A DNA stretch of 64,000 nt from Polymorphospora lycopeni. Its GTDB lineage: Bacteria; Actinomycetota; Actinomycetes; Mycobacteriales; Micromonosporaceae. Shown piece by piece: positions 8,157 through 16,745 of the stretch. Location of the stretch: NCBI RefSeq assembly GCF_042237075.1, contig NZ_JBCGDC010000021.1, positions 1-64,000 on the forward strand, written 5' to 3'. Positions within the stretch are counted from its first letter, which is position 1, and each line of letters opens with the position of its first letter. The notes beneath the pieces were generated by a model that saw only the letters and a program-made list of their open reading frames with translations, made no database searches and had not been told where the DNA came from. The position numbers and the translations under genes were made by a program.

Positions 8157-9491
8157 TCACCAGTTGGTCGAGCCGGCGACCTTCGGCCAGGGCTTCCACC
8201 AGGGCTTGATCAGGTAGGCGATGCCGCCGGAGCCGCCGGAGACGCCACCGCTGGCGTTGATCCGCTTGGTGCGCAGCCAGATCTGCTCGAACTGCTCGCG
8301 CTGGTAGACGTTGCGTACCTCCGCGTTCGTCGACGACGCGGGGTCGTTGACGATCACGTCGCCGTCGGCGGTGAAGCCGACGATGGTGAACAGGTGGCCC
8401 GACGTGCCGTAGTTGGAGCCGTCGAGTTCGTTCGCGAGGAACGACTGCGAGGTGACCACCGGCAGGCCCGCCTTGATGAAGTGTTCGACCTCGTCGAGGG
8501 AGTGCAGCCGGGTGACCCGGGCGTCGATGCCGGGGAAGGTCGCCGCGTACGCGGTGTTGAACGGCCAGTTGCCGGCGCCGCCGTACGCGTAGTCCCAGGT
8601 CATCCGGGCGGCGTGGGCGACCTGCGGGTCGGTGTAGCCGGGCGTGATCCAGGACATGTCCGAGGTGGACGGTCCGCGGCCGTGGTATTCCAGCACCATC
8701 GTGGTGGACGTGGGGCTGCACCAGACCTGCCCGCCGCCACCCCACTCCGGGTAGTTGCCCCGGTGGATCATCTGCGACCGGGGTGGCACGGCGAGTTCCC
8801 GGCCCCAGGCGATGCCGCCGGCGCTCGGCGTGACGGTGAACCGGTCGGGAACGTACGAGCTCATCGCGCCGAGCATGAACACCCGCGGCGACTGCCACTG
8901 GCCCGGCGCCCGGTAGAGGGTCAGCCGGAACTGGTAGGCGGTCAGCATCACGCCGTTCGCGACGTCGTCGATCGAGAACGTGTCGGTCCAGATCGTCGAC
9001 CAGGGGTCGCCCTGGCGGTTGACGCTGGTCCGCTTGATGTCCTCGTCGCCGGAGGCCCAGCGGCCCATCACGTACCAGGGGGTCTGGTTTCCGGTGTTGT
9101 AGGTGCCCTGCAGTTCGATCTGGATCCAGGTGCCCTCGGGGGTGACGGCGTTCCAGGACGGAACGAGTTCGCTGGCCGCGAAGCCGACCTGGGTCACCGG
9201 TGAGGTCCAGGTGGAGTATTTCCAGGTCCGGGTCTCGCCGCTGTGCGGATCGGCGTATTCGGTGGTGCCGGCGGGGTTGAGCATCGTGATGCCGGTGCGC
9301 GGGCCGGGCAGGGCGACGGTGCCGCGGTGGGTGCCGCCGCGCCAGTCGCGGAAGCTGGACCACTCCTGGTAGGTGATCTGCTCGTCGTGGCTGGTGGGGG
9401 GCCCGGTGGCCAGCGCGGGGGCGGCCGGGACGAGGAGGGCGGACGCGGTGACGCCGGCGACGGCGACCGCGCGGAGACGTGGTCTGACCAT
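8157..9491 (-). CDS. Secreted C39-like cysteine peptidase family protein
   Basis: An exported protein with a papain-like C39 peptidase domain in its C-terminal half. The signal peptide covers about residues 1-28 (VRPRLR basic start, then AVAVAGVTASALLVPAAPALA). Probable catalytic residues are Cys258 (QVWCSPTST), His366 (TSGHLFTIVGF) and Asp383 (VNDPAS), in the usual order. The N-terminal part (about 30-230) is an all-beta Trp/Tyr-rich region I cannot name. ATG at 9491 is preferred over the upstream GTG at 9533 because GGAG lies 6 nt before it and the signal peptide then starts correctly. The gene is divergent from the M14 carboxypeptidase gene; both proteins are exported. Substrate unknown. 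Confidence 0.88.
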   Translation of the reverse strand: MVRPRLRAVAVAGVTASALLVPAAPALATGPPTSHDEQITYQEWSSFRDWRGGTHRGTVALPGPRTGITMLNPAGTTEYADPHSGETRTWKYSTWTSPVTQVGFAASELVPSWNAVTPEGTWIQIELQGTYNTGNQTPWYVMGRWASGDEDIKRTSVNRQGDPWSTIWTDTFSIDDVANGVMLTAYQFRLTLYRAPGQWQSPRVFMLGAMSSYVPDRFTVTPSAGGIAWGRELAVPPRSQMIHRGNYPEWGGGGQVWCSPTSTTMVLEYHGRGPSTSDMSWITPGYTDPQVAHAARMTWDYAYGGAGNWPFNTAYAATFPGIDARVTRLHSLDEVEHFIKAGLPVVTSQSFLANELDGSNYGTSGHLFTIVGFTADGDVIVNDPASSTNAEVRNVYQREQFEQIWLRTKRINASGGVSGGSGGIAYLIKPWWKPWPKVAGSTNW

Positions 9492-9703
9492 GAGGGCTCC
9501 GCATTTTGTCGGGGGTCGATATCTGCCCGCCACTATCCCGCTTGGAGAGATTTTTCGCCAGACCCCAATGGTCGGAAAGTCTTTGCCGGCGTGACGATCA
9601 CTCTGGCATGGAACGGAGAGTGAGTCATGTTGATATGACCATGTGAAGGGTGGTGCAGTGATGCATCGACAAGCGGGATCCTCCGCACTCTCAGGAGGTT
9701 TGT

Positions 9704-11566
9704 ATGCCGTTGCGCACCCCCGGATCGACCCGGCGGGCCACCACCCTCGCCACCGCCCTCGCGGTCGGCCTGTTCGCGGTGGTCAGCCCGGTGTCGGCCG
9801 ATCCCCGACCCGATGCCGCCACCGGCGGCACCACCGAATACCGGGTCACCGGCCCGCACGACCTCGCCGACCGCAACGCGGTCGCGCGTACCGGCGCCTC
9901 GATCGACTACGTCGAGCACGGCCGGCTCCACGTGTCGGCCACCCCCGCCGAGGCCGAGGCCATCGCCGCCCTCGGCTTCAAGCTCGAAGCCGTACCGGCA
10001 CCACCCGCGCGGGGCACCGGGGCCAGCACCAACGCCTTCCCGCCGGCCGACTCCAACTACCACGACTACGCCGAACTCATCGCCGTCGTGAACAAGGTGG
10101 TCGCCGACCACCCGACCATCGCCCGCAAGAGCAGCATCGGTACCTCGTACGAGGGCCGGGACCTGCCGGTGATCAAGATCTCCGACAACGTCGCCACCGA
10201 CGAGAACGAGCCGGAGATCCTCTTCAACTCCCAGCAGCACGCCCGCGAGCACCTGACCGTCGAGATGGCGATCTACCTGCTCAACCTCTTCACCGACAAC
10301 TACGGCACCGACTCGCGGATCACCAACATCGTCAACAGCCGGGAGATCTGGATCGTCCCGACCGTCAACCCCGACGGCAGCGAGTACGACATCGCCACCG
10401 GCTCCTACCGCTCGTGGCGCAAGAACCGCCAACCCAACAGCGGATCCTCGTACGTCGGCACCGACCTCAACCGCAACTGGGGCTACAACTGGGGCTGCTG
10501 CGGCGGCTCGTCCGGCTCCACGTCGTCGGACACCTACCGCGGCCCGTCCGCGTTCTCCGCGCCCGAGACCGCGGCCCTGCGCAACTTCGTCAACAGCCGG
10601 GTCGTCGGCGGCGTCCAGCAACTCAAGGCCAACATCGACTTCCACACCTACTCGGAACTCGTCCTCTGGCCGTTCGGCTACACCACCGCCAACACCGCAC
10701 CCGGCCTCAACGCCGACCAGCAGGCCGTCTTCCAGACCATCGGCCAGCAGATGGCGGCCACCAACGGCTACACCCCCGAACAGTCGTCCGACCTCTACAT
10801 CACCGACGGCGACAGCATCGACTGGATGTGGGGACAGCACGGCATCTGGGCGTACACCTTCGAGATGTACCCCGGCTCGGCCGGCGGCGGCGGCTTCTAC
10901 CCGCCCGACGAGGTCATCCCCGCCCAGACCTCCCGTAACCGGGAAGCGGTGCTGATCCTCGCCGAGTACGCCGACTGCCCGTACCGGGCCACCGGCAAGC
11001 AGGACCAGTACTGCGGCGGAGGCGGCGGCACCACGGTCTGGTCCGACACCTTCGAGACCGCGACCGGCTGGACCATCAACCCGGACGGCACCGACACCGC
11101 CACCTCCGGGCAGTGGGAACGCGGCACGGCCCAGCCGACCAACTCCTCCGGCGCCAAGCAGCTCGCCCCGTTCGCCGGCAGCAACGACCTCGTCACCGGA
11201 CGGCTCGCCGGCACCGCCGCCGGTGACTACGACATCGACGGCGGGGTGACCAGCGCCCGGTCCCCGGCGATCACGCTGCCCGCCAGCGGGACGCTGAGCC
11301 TGCGGCTCAACTGGTACCTGGCGCACGGCTCCAACTCGTCGTCGGCCGACTACTTCCGGATCAGCGTCGTGCACAACGGCGGCACCACCCAACTCCTCAA
11401 CGTCAACGGGGCGGCCAGCAACCGCAACGGCACCTGGACGGCGGCCAACCTCAACCTGACCCCGTACGCCGGACAGTCGGTGCGGATCCTGGTCCAGGCC
11501 GCCGACGCCTCCGGCGCCAGCCTCGTCGAGGCGGCGGTCGACAACGTGACTGTTACTGCTTCATGA
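9704..11566 (+). CDS. Secreted M14 zinc carboxypeptidase with C-terminal beta domain
   Basis: An extracellular metallo-carboxypeptidase that removes C-terminal residues from peptides. The signal peptide spans about residues 1-32. The M14 domain (about 115-430) carries the zinc ligands His179 and Glu182 (QQHAREH) and His314 (IDFHTYSE), substrate-binding residues near NPDG and DLNRNW, and catalytic Glu387 (YTFEMYP). A Gly-rich linker follows, then a C-terminal beta-sandwich-like domain (about 445-620, WSDTFETATGWT start) like those that aid secretion or binding in bacterial peptidases. ATG has AGGAGG 5 nt upstream. A strong terminator follows directly. Confidence 0.94.
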   Translation: MPLRTPGSTRRATTLATALAVGLFAVVSPVSADPRPDAATGGTTEYRVTGPHDLADRNAVARTGASIDYVEHGRLHVSATPAEAEAIAALGFKLEAVPAPPARGTGASTNAFPPADSNYHDYAELIAVVNKVVADHPTIARKSSIGTSYEGRDLPVIKISDNVATDENEPEILFNSQQHAREHLTVEMAIYLLNLFTDNYGTDSRITNIVNSREIWIVPTVNPDGSEYDIATGSYRSWRKNRQPNSGSSYVGTDLNRNWGYNWGCCGGSSGSTSSDTYRGPSAFSAPETAALRNFVNSRVVGGVQQLKANIDFHTYSELVLWPFGYTTANTAPGLNADQQAVFQTIGQQMAATNGYTPEQSSDLYITDGDSIDWMWGQHGIWAYTFEMYPGSAGGGGFYPPDEVIPAQTSRNREAVLILAEYADCPYRATGKQDQYCGGGGGTTVWSDTFETATGWTINPDGTDTATSGQWERGTAQPTNSSGAKQLAPFAGSNDLVTGRLAGTAAGDYDIDGGVTSARSPAITLPASGTLSLRLNWYLAHGSNSSSADYFRISVVHNGGTTQLLNVNGAASNRNGTWTAANLNLTPYAGQSVRILVQAADASGASLVEAAVDNVTVTAS

Positions 11567-11567
11567 G

Positions 11568-11606
11568 GAGGTGGTGCCGGAGGGCTTCGCCCGCCGGCAC
11601 CACCTC
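11568..11606 (+). terminator. Strong hairpin terminator after the M14 peptidase gene
   Basis: A 13-bp perfect stem (GAGGTGGTGCCGG / CCGGCACCACCTC) enclosing a second small stem GGGC-TTC-GCCC. It begins 1 nt after the stop codon's last base. Confidence 0.8.
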
Positions 11607-11800
11607 AGGTCAAAACCCGGACGGGCAGGGCGGGCATTGCCCCCCCCCCCCCCCCCAGGGGGGGGTGGGGGGGGGGGGGGGGGGGGCGCCCCCCCCCCCC
11701 CCCCCCCCCACCTCAGGTCAAAACCCGGACGGGCAGGGCGGGCATAGCCCCCCCCCCCCCCCCCGTGGGGTCGTCCGCGGGGCCCCCGCCCCCCCCCCCC
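11601..11800. repeat. 37-bp direct repeat and long G/C homopolymer tracts
   Basis: A 37-bp string starting CACCTCAGGTCAAAACCCGG occurs at 11601-11637 and again at 11709-11745; its first bases are the right arm of the terminator. Between and after the copies lie runs of 17 C (11640-11656), 20 G (11667-11686), 21 C (11689-11709), 17 C (11748-11764) and 12 C (11789-11800). The G20-CG-C21 core is self-complementary and can also form G-quadruplexes. No gene is present. Exact run lengths may be sequencing or assembly error. Confidence 0.8.
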
Positions 11801-11812
11801 AACTCCCTCTGG

Positions 11813-11989
11813 CCTTGTCACCCTGGTCGGGATCGGCTTTGCCTTGTCACCGTGGTCGGGATCGGTTTTGCCTTGTCACTGTGGTTGGGATCGGCTTCGG
11901 CCTTGTCACTGTGGTTGGGATCGGCTTTGGCCTTGTCAGCGTGGTTGGGGCCGGTCTTGGCTTGTCAGCGTGGTCGGGATCGGTTTTTG
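11813..11989. repeat. 29-30-bp minisatellite, about six copies
   Basis: Units begin with CCTTGTCA at 11813, 11842, 11871, 11901 and 11931, with a sixth, one base shorter, near 11960; the period is 29, 29, 30, 30 and 29. Each unit continues with GTGGT(C/T)GGGATCGG and a T-rich end. Copies differ by a few bases and there are no unique spacers, so this is not a CRISPR array. It lies between the homopolymer tract and the cobalamin riboswitch. Confidence 0.88.
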
Positions 11990-12069
11990 GGTGGTTGCCC
12001 TGGTCGTGGGTGGGTTTCCGGTCTGTGGGGGTGAGTTGCTGGACACGGTTCTGGGGCGGGTCAAGGGGT

Positions 12070-12181
12070 TTGCGCTACCGTGCTAGCGACCGTCCGCAGC
12101 GAAGCCGGTGTGATTCCGGCGCTGTCCCGCAACTGTGATGCCCCCTACGCGGGGACGAGCCAGGTCGCCTGCGCCGGTCGC
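12070..12181 (+). promoter_or_regulatory. Cobalamin (B12) riboswitch aptamer
   Basis: Recognised by the conserved B12-box core GAAGCCGGTGTGATTCCGGC at 12101-12120, then CTGTCCCGCAACTGTGAT and GAGCCAGGTCGCCTGC (12157-12172). A closing helix is visible: GCGACCG (12086-12092) pairs exactly with CGGTCGC (12175-12181). It binds adenosyl- or related cobalamin and represses the downstream transporter genes when B12 is plentiful. The aptamer ends about 90 nt before the btuF ATG, leaving room for an expression platform. Confidence 0.93.
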
Positions 12182-12231
12182 GAACCGCGCTCTCGAGGAA
12201 GGGTGCCTCGCGGGCGGGGCGCCCAACGAAC

Positions 12232-12269
12232 CCTGTCGGCGATGCAACACAACCTCGACCGACAGGAGG
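12232..12269 (+). promoter_or_regulatory. Ribosome-binding-site hairpin, likely expression platform of the riboswitch
   Basis: CCTGTCGG (12232-12239) is perfectly complementary to CCGACAGG (12259-12266), which overlaps the first half of the AGGAGG ribosome-binding site (12264-12269) of the ATG at 12274. Forming this 8-bp stem would hide the site, so translational control is the most likely mode. No T-tract follows. Confidence 0.6.
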
Positions 12270-12273
12270 AACG

Positions 12274-13209
12274 ATGTCCAGACGTACCCGGATGTTGGCC
12301 ACGGCGTTCGCCGCCGCGGTCGCCGTGACCCTCGGCGCCTGCGCCGGCGGCTCCGGTGCCGACGAGCCCGCCGGCCAGCCGAGCGAAAGCGCCACCTACC
12401 CGGTCACCGTAGGCACCGTCACCCTCGACCAGCGGCCGGAGAAGATCGTCTCGCTGTCGCCCTCGGCCACCGAGATGCTCTACGGGATCGGCGCCGGGTC
12501 GCAGGTGACCGCCGTCGACGACAACTCGAACTACCCGCCCGAGGTACCCAAGAGCGAACTGTCCGGATTCAACCCCAACGCCGAGGCGATCGCCGCCGAG
12601 GCGCCCGACCTGGTGGTGCTCTCCAACGACACCAACAAGATCGTGGACCAGCTCACCCGGCTCCAGATTCCGGTGTACGTCGCGGCGGCCGCGACCACCC
12701 TCGACGACACGTACCGGCAGATCCGCGAACTCGGCACGCTCACCGGACACCCGGACGCCGCCGACGACCTGGCCACCCGGATCGCCGACGAGATCGCCAA
12801 GCTGGTCAAGGACGTACCGCAGCGGTCGGAGAAGCTGACCTACTACTACGAGCTCGACCCGACCTACTACACGGTGACCAGCAAGACCTTCATCGGCTCG
12901 CTGTTCGGCCTCGTCGGTCTGGACAACGTCGCCGATCCGGCCGACCCGGACGGCGCCAACGGCGGCTACCCGCAGCTCGGCCTCGAAGCGCTCTTCAGCG
13001 CCGACCCCGACTTCGTCTTCCTCGCCGACGTCAAGTGCTGCCAGCAGTCGGCCGAGACGGTCAAGGCGCGGCCCGGCTGGGCCGACCTGACCGCGGTCAA
13101 GAACAACCAGATCGTCGCCCTCGACGACGACATCGCGTCCCGCTGGGGCCCGCGCGTCGTCGACCTCGTACGCGCCATCGTCGACGCGGTCAGCAAGGTC
13201 CCCGCGTGA
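12274..13209 (+). CDS. btuF: Cobalamin ABC transporter substrate-binding lipoprotein
   Basis: Captures the corrinoid outside the membrane and passes it to the permease. The N-terminus is a lipoprotein signal with lipobox LGAC (Cys23), then a Ser/Gly/Glu linker. The rest is a periplasmic-binding-protein type III fold (KIVSLSPSATEMLYGIG near 52-68; LNPNAEAIAAEAPDLVVL-type motif near 105-122), with two lobes joined by a long helix. Proteins of this family bind vitamin B12, haem or siderophores. The upstream cobalamin riboswitch makes B12 the best assignment. AGGAGG lies 4 nt before ATG. The permease gene overlaps its stop codon. Confidence 0.9.
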   Translation: MSRRTRMLATAFAAAVAVTLGACAGGSGADEPAGQPSESATYPVTVGTVTLDQRPEKIVSLSPSATEMLYGIGAGSQVTAVDDNSNYPPEVPKSELSGFNPNAEAIAAEAPDLVVLSNDTNKIVDQLTRLQIPVYVAAAATTLDDTYRQIRELGTLTGHPDAADDLATRIADEIAKLVKDVPQRSEKLTYYYELDPTYYTVTSKTFIGSLFGLVGLDNVADPADPDGANGGYPQLGLEALFSADPDFVFLADVKCCQQSAETVKARPGWADLTAVKNNQIVALDDDIASRWGPRVVDLVRAIVDAVSKVPA

Positions 13210-14384
13210 CGTTGCGCCCTCCGGCGGATTCCGCCCGGCCCGCGACCGCGGGCCGGGCGAAGTCCATTCGGATGGGGCGCGCCGGCCCCGACCGGGCATC
13301 GGGTGTGGCCCGGCCCGGCTCCCCGGCATCCGGCCCGCGCCCGGCGGGGCTGCGTCCGGGCTGGCTGATCGCCGGGTTCGGCGCCGTGCTGGTCGCCGCC
13401 GTCGCCGGCCTCGCGCTCGGGCCGATCAGCCTGCCCCCGCTGAGCGTCGCCGCCGAACTGCTCAACCTCATTCCGGGTGTCGACATCGACAGTGGACTGA
13501 CCGCCCGGGAAGCCGCCATCGTCACCGAACTCCGGCTGCCCCGGGTCGTCCTCGGCCTGCTCGTCGGCGGCATGCTCGCCCTCGCCGGCGGCTGCTACCA
13601 GGGTGTGTTCCGCAACCCGCTGGCCGATCCGCACCTGCTGGGCGTCGCGGCCGGCGCCGGCCTCGCCGTCACCGCCGTCATCGCGCTGCGCCCCGCCACG
13701 GCCGGCGACGCCACCGCCGGCCTGCCGGTCACCGTGCCGCTCGCCGCCTTCGTCGGCGCCGTCGGCGCGGTCCTGCTCACCTACCTGCTCGGTGTCGCGG
13801 GCGGCCGCGACCGTAGCCCGGCCACCCTGATCCTCGCCGGCGTCGCCGTCTCCGCGTTCCTCGCCGCCGGCCAGACCTACCTGCTCCAGCAGAACGTCGA
13901 CAACATCCGCGAGGTCTACTCCTGGCTGCTCGGCCGGGTCGCCACCGCCGGCTGGCACGACGTGCTCATCGTGCTGCCGTACGCCGCCGTCACCGCGGCG
14001 ATCGTGCTCCTGCACCGGCGCGAACTCGACGTACTGTCGGTCGGCGACGAGGAGGCCGCCAGCCTCGGCCTGCACCCGCAGCGCTCCCGCTACCTGCTGC
14101 TCGCCGCCGCCTCGCTGGGCACCGCCGCCGCCGTCTCGGTCTCCGGTCTGATCGGCTTCGTCGGGATCATCGTCCCGCACGCCGTACGGCTGCTCGCCGG
14201 CACCAGCTACCGGGCCATCCTGCCGCTGTCGATGCTCTTCGGCGGCGCCTTCCTCGCGCTGACCGACCTGGTGGCCCGTACCGCCGCCGCCCCCGCCGAG
14301 ATCCCGATCGGGGTGGTCACCGCGTTCTTCGGCGCGCCGTTCTTCGTGCTCGTCCTGCGCCGTGCCAAGCGGGTGTCGGTGTGA
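13206..14384 (+). CDS. btuC: Cobalamin ABC transporter permease (FecCD/BtuC family)
   Basis: The membrane channel of the importer. About nine to ten hydrophobic helices follow a roughly 55-residue Pro/Ala/Arg-rich N-terminus. Family hallmarks include RLPRVVLGLLVGGMLALAGG, the coupling region and GLIGFVGIIVPHAVR near residue 310. GTG at 13206 overlaps the btuF stop (GTGA), typical of coupled translation; ATG at 13272 is an alternative that would remove 22 residues of the low-complexity N-terminus. Usual BtuC/FecD proteins are about 330-350 residues, so the 392-residue form has an unusually long N-terminal extension. Confidence 0.92.
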   Translation: MTLRPPADSARPATAGRAKSIRMGRAGPDRASGVARPGSPASGPRPAGLRPGWLIAGFGAVLVAAVAGLALGPISLPPLSVAAELLNLIPGVDIDSGLTAREAAIVTELRLPRVVLGLLVGGMLALAGGCYQGVFRNPLADPHLLGVAAGAGLAVTAVIALRPATAGDATAGLPVTVPLAAFVGAVGAVLLTYLLGVAGGRDRSPATLILAGVAVSAFLAAGQTYLLQQNVDNIREVYSWLLGRVATAGWHDVLIVLPYAAVTAAIVLLHRRELDVLSVGDEEAASLGLHPQRSRYLLLAAASLGTAAAVSVSGLIGFVGIIVPHAVRLLAGTSYRAILPLSMLFGGAFLALTDLVARTAAAPAEIPIGVVTAFFGAPFFVLVLRRAKRVSV

Positions 14385-15271
14385 CGGCGGGTGTGCCGGC
14401 GCCGCCGCCGGGACCGGCCGCCGTCGAGGTGGCCGGGCTCTGCGTCGACCTCTCCGGAAACCGGATCGTCGACCACGTCGACCTCACCGTCCACGCCGGC
14501 GAATGGGTCACCGTCATCGGCCCCAACGGGGCCGGCAAGTCGACCCTGCTGCGCGCCGTCGGCGGCCTGCTGCCCGCCACCGGCGCCATCTCCCTCTTCG
14601 GTACGCCGGCCGGCGCGCTCCGCCGCCGGGACCGGGCCCGGATCGTCGCGACCGTGGTGCAGATGCCGGCCGTACCGCCGGGCATGACCGTCTTCGACTA
14701 CACGCTGCTCGGCCGTACGCCGTACATCGCGCCGCTCGGGCGGGAGTCGGCCGCCGACCTGGCGGCGGTCCGGGACGTACTCGGGCAACTTGATCTCGAC
14801 CGGTTCGCCGACCGGCAGCTCGCCACCCTGTCCGGCGGTGAGCGCCAGCGGGTCTTCCTGGCCCGGGCGCTGGCCCAGGGGGCCACCCTGCTGCTGCTCG
14901 ACGAACCGACCAGCGCGCTCGACATCGGGCACCAGCAGGAGGTGCTCGAACTCGTCGACCAGCTTCGCCGCGACCACGGTCTCACCGTGCTCGCCACCAT
15001 GCACGACCTGTCGCTGGCCGGCGAGTACGCCGACCGGATGGTGCTGCTCGCCGACGGCCGGGTCGTCGCGGCCGGTCCACCGCAGGACGTGCTCACCGAG
15101 GAGTTGCTCGCCACCCACTACCGGGCCCGGGTACGGGTCATCCTCGGCGACCACGGTCCCCTGGTCGTACCGGTCCGACCGCGGATCGTGGCACGCGCAG
15201 ATGGCGGCGCGGGCGCCGATCAAGGGGATGCTTCCGGCATTTCGGTCGGCCTGGGCCACCACAAGACCTAG
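14381..15271 (+). CDS. btuD: Cobalamin ABC transporter ATP-binding protein
   Basis: The ATPase that drives import. Walker A GPNGAGKS is at 47-54, the signature LSGGE at 150-154, Walker B LLLLDEP around 170-176 with Asp174-Glu175, and the H-loop His in ATMHDLSLA near 206. GTG at 14381 overlaps the permease stop (GTGA). The last 30 or so residues (Ala/Gly/Asp-rich, ending GLGHHKT) exceed the usual family C-terminus. The stop is only 13 bp before a 16-G tract, so the 3' end may have been altered when that tract arose. Confidence 0.93.
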   Translation: MTAGVPAPPPGPAAVEVAGLCVDLSGNRIVDHVDLTVHAGEWVTVIGPNGAGKSTLLRAVGGLLPATGAISLFGTPAGALRRRDRARIVATVVQMPAVPPGMTVFDYTLLGRTPYIAPLGRESAADLAAVRDVLGQLDLDRFADRQLATLSGGERQRVFLARALAQGATLLLLDEPTSALDIGHQQEVLELVDQLRRDHGLTVLATMHDLSLAGEYADRMVLLADGRVVAAGPPQDVLTEELLATHYRARVRVILGDHGPLVVPVRPRIVARADGGAGADQGDASGISVGLGHHKT

Positions 15272-15284
15272 ATCGACGAGAACC

Positions 15285-15360
15285 GGGGGGGGGGGGGGGG
15301 CGCCCCCCCCCCCGCCCCCCCCCCCCCTGCCGGGGGGGCGGCGCCCCCGGGGGCCCACCC
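15285..15360. repeat. G/C homopolymer tract right of btuFCD
   Basis: A run of 16 G (15285-15300), CG, 11 C (15303-15313), G, 13 C (15315-15327), then TGCC and further G7 and C5 runs. Its G(n)-CG-C(n) layout matches the tract at 11667-11709 on the other side of the transporter genes. It lies between convergent genes and could act as a bidirectional terminator. Run lengths should be treated as uncertain. Confidence 0.75.
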
Positions 15361-15381
15361 CCGGATTCCGACGGCGAACGG

Positions 15382-16605
15382 TCAGTTCGTTGCCGGTGTG
15401 AGCTTCGGTGCCGCGTCCGTCGCCGGGGTGAACAGCCGTACCGGCTGCTCCGACCGCAGCGTGGCCGGGCCGGCGGAGTCCGCGCCACACAGGGCGGTGA
15501 TCAGTGTTTCCACCAGTGCCTGCGAGATCGGATCCGGCTGGCCGGGCAGTTGATAGTGCGTCATGTTCTGCATCAACGTGAACTGCCTGGTCCCGTCCGG
15601 GGAGTGCAGTGAGATCGCGTTGTGGCCGAACACCTGCCCGTCGTGACCCCACACCGTGCCGCACGGCAGCGCATTGCTGTAGAGGCCCAGGCCGTAGCCA
15701 CCTGCCTCGGGGAACTCCGGGACGAACGGAACCGTCTTCTGCATCTCGGCGAGTTCCGCCGGACGCAGCAACTTGCCGGTGAGCAGAGCCCGGTAGAACT
15801 TGTTCAGGTCACTGGTGGTCGAGACCAGGTCACCGACCATCCAGCCCCACGACATGTTGAAGACGCTGAAGTCCCGCAGTTCGGTCTCGGTCCACGGGAC
15901 GTACGCCTTCGCGTGCGGCAGCAGGATGCGTGGCGTCCGGCCCGGGAAGTACGTCTGCCACAGCCCGGTCGGCCAGATCACCCGACGGCTGATCTCCAGC
16001 GCGGCCGGCAGCCTGGTGATCTTTTCCAGGATCAGCCCGGCGAGGATGTAGTTGGTGTTCGAGTAGCTGAAGCGCTCGCCTGGTGCGTTCGTCGCCGGCA
16101 TGTCCAGGCCGACGCGGGCCAGCTCACGGGGCTGGAACGTCTTGCTCTGGGCCGCCACGAGCTGCTCGGGTGTGGCGAAGATGGCGTTGGTGTAGTTGCC
16201 GATGCCGCTGGTGTGGTTGAGCAGCATCCGTACCGTGACGCCCTCGCGCCCGAGGTCGGGCAGGTAACGGCCGACCGGCGCGTCGAGGTCGAGCCGGCCC
16301 TCGCCGACGAGCTGGAGCAGCGCGACGGCGGTGAACGTCTTGGTGATGCTGCCCACCCGGTGCTGGTAGGTGGGGCGGATCTTGCGGTTGGTGTCGATGT
16401 CGGCGACCCCGCTGGCCCGCGACCAGCGGCCGTTGCCGTCCCGGACCTCCGCGAACGTGCCGACCATGCCGGCCGCGGTGATCCGGTCCAGCCCGGCCTG
16501 CAGGTCGTCGGCCGGCGCGGCCACGGCCGGCGAGCCGGTGGCGACGAGCACCACACTCAGGGTCGCCGCGCACGCCGCGGCGAAGATCTTCCGGTACGGA
16601 TTTCC
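15382..16605 (-). CDS. Secreted serine hydrolase, class C beta-lactamase / D-Ala-D-Ala carboxypeptidase family
   Basis: An exported active-site serine enzyme with the penicillin-binding fold. A signal peptide covers residues 1-31 (AGSPAVAAPA-like end). Catalytic motifs are SITK at 87-90, YSN at 182-184 and HDG at 322-324 (the KTG equivalent), in the normal order and spacing. Family members act as D-alanyl-D-alanine carboxypeptidases, esterases or beta-lactamases, and sequence alone does not decide which. GTG at 16605 is chosen because GGGAGG sits 4 nt upstream and the signal peptide starts there; an in-frame ATG at 16647 would put 14 extra residues before it. The XRE gene lies 140 bp upstream on the same strand. 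Confidence 0.9.
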   Translation of the reverse strand, partial: GNPYRKIFAAACAATLSVVLVATGSPAVAAPADDLQAGLDRITAAGMVGTFAEVRDGNGRWSRASGVADIDTNRKIRPTYQHRVGSITKTFTAVALLQLVGEGRLDLDAPVGRYLPDLGREGVTVRMLLNHTSGIGNYTNAIFATPEQLVAAQSKTFQPRELARVGLDMPATNAPGERFSYSNTNYILAGLILEKITRLPAALEISRRVIWPTGLWQTYFPGRTPRILLPHAKAYVPWTETELRDFSVFNMSWGWMVGDLVSTTSDLNKFYRALLTGKLLRPAELAEMQKTVPFVPEFPEAGGYGLGLYSNALPCGTVWGHDGQVFGHNAISLHSPDGTRQFTLMQNMTHYQLPGQPDPISQALVETLITALCGADSAGPATLRSEQPVRLFTPATDAAPKLTPATN

Positions 16606-16745
16606 CACATGTCCTCCCCAGTGGACGACGGATCCGACATCATCCATCTTTCCGTTACCCGGGGCGGCGCGACTCCTACCACCTATCGATCATTCGGTCC
16701 TACCCAGGTGGGAGAACGCTCGGTTCCGACCGGCGAGGCCCTGGG

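Noticed and set aside
9533..11392. Long minus-strand frame opposite the M14 peptidase
   Set aside because: Gly/Val/Arg-rich composition and no recognisable domain; the plus-strand gene has a full set of zinc ligands and AGGAGG.
11813..11989. Possible CRISPR array in the 30-bp repeats
   Set aside because: Units are directly adjacent, with no unique spacers, and no cas genes are near.
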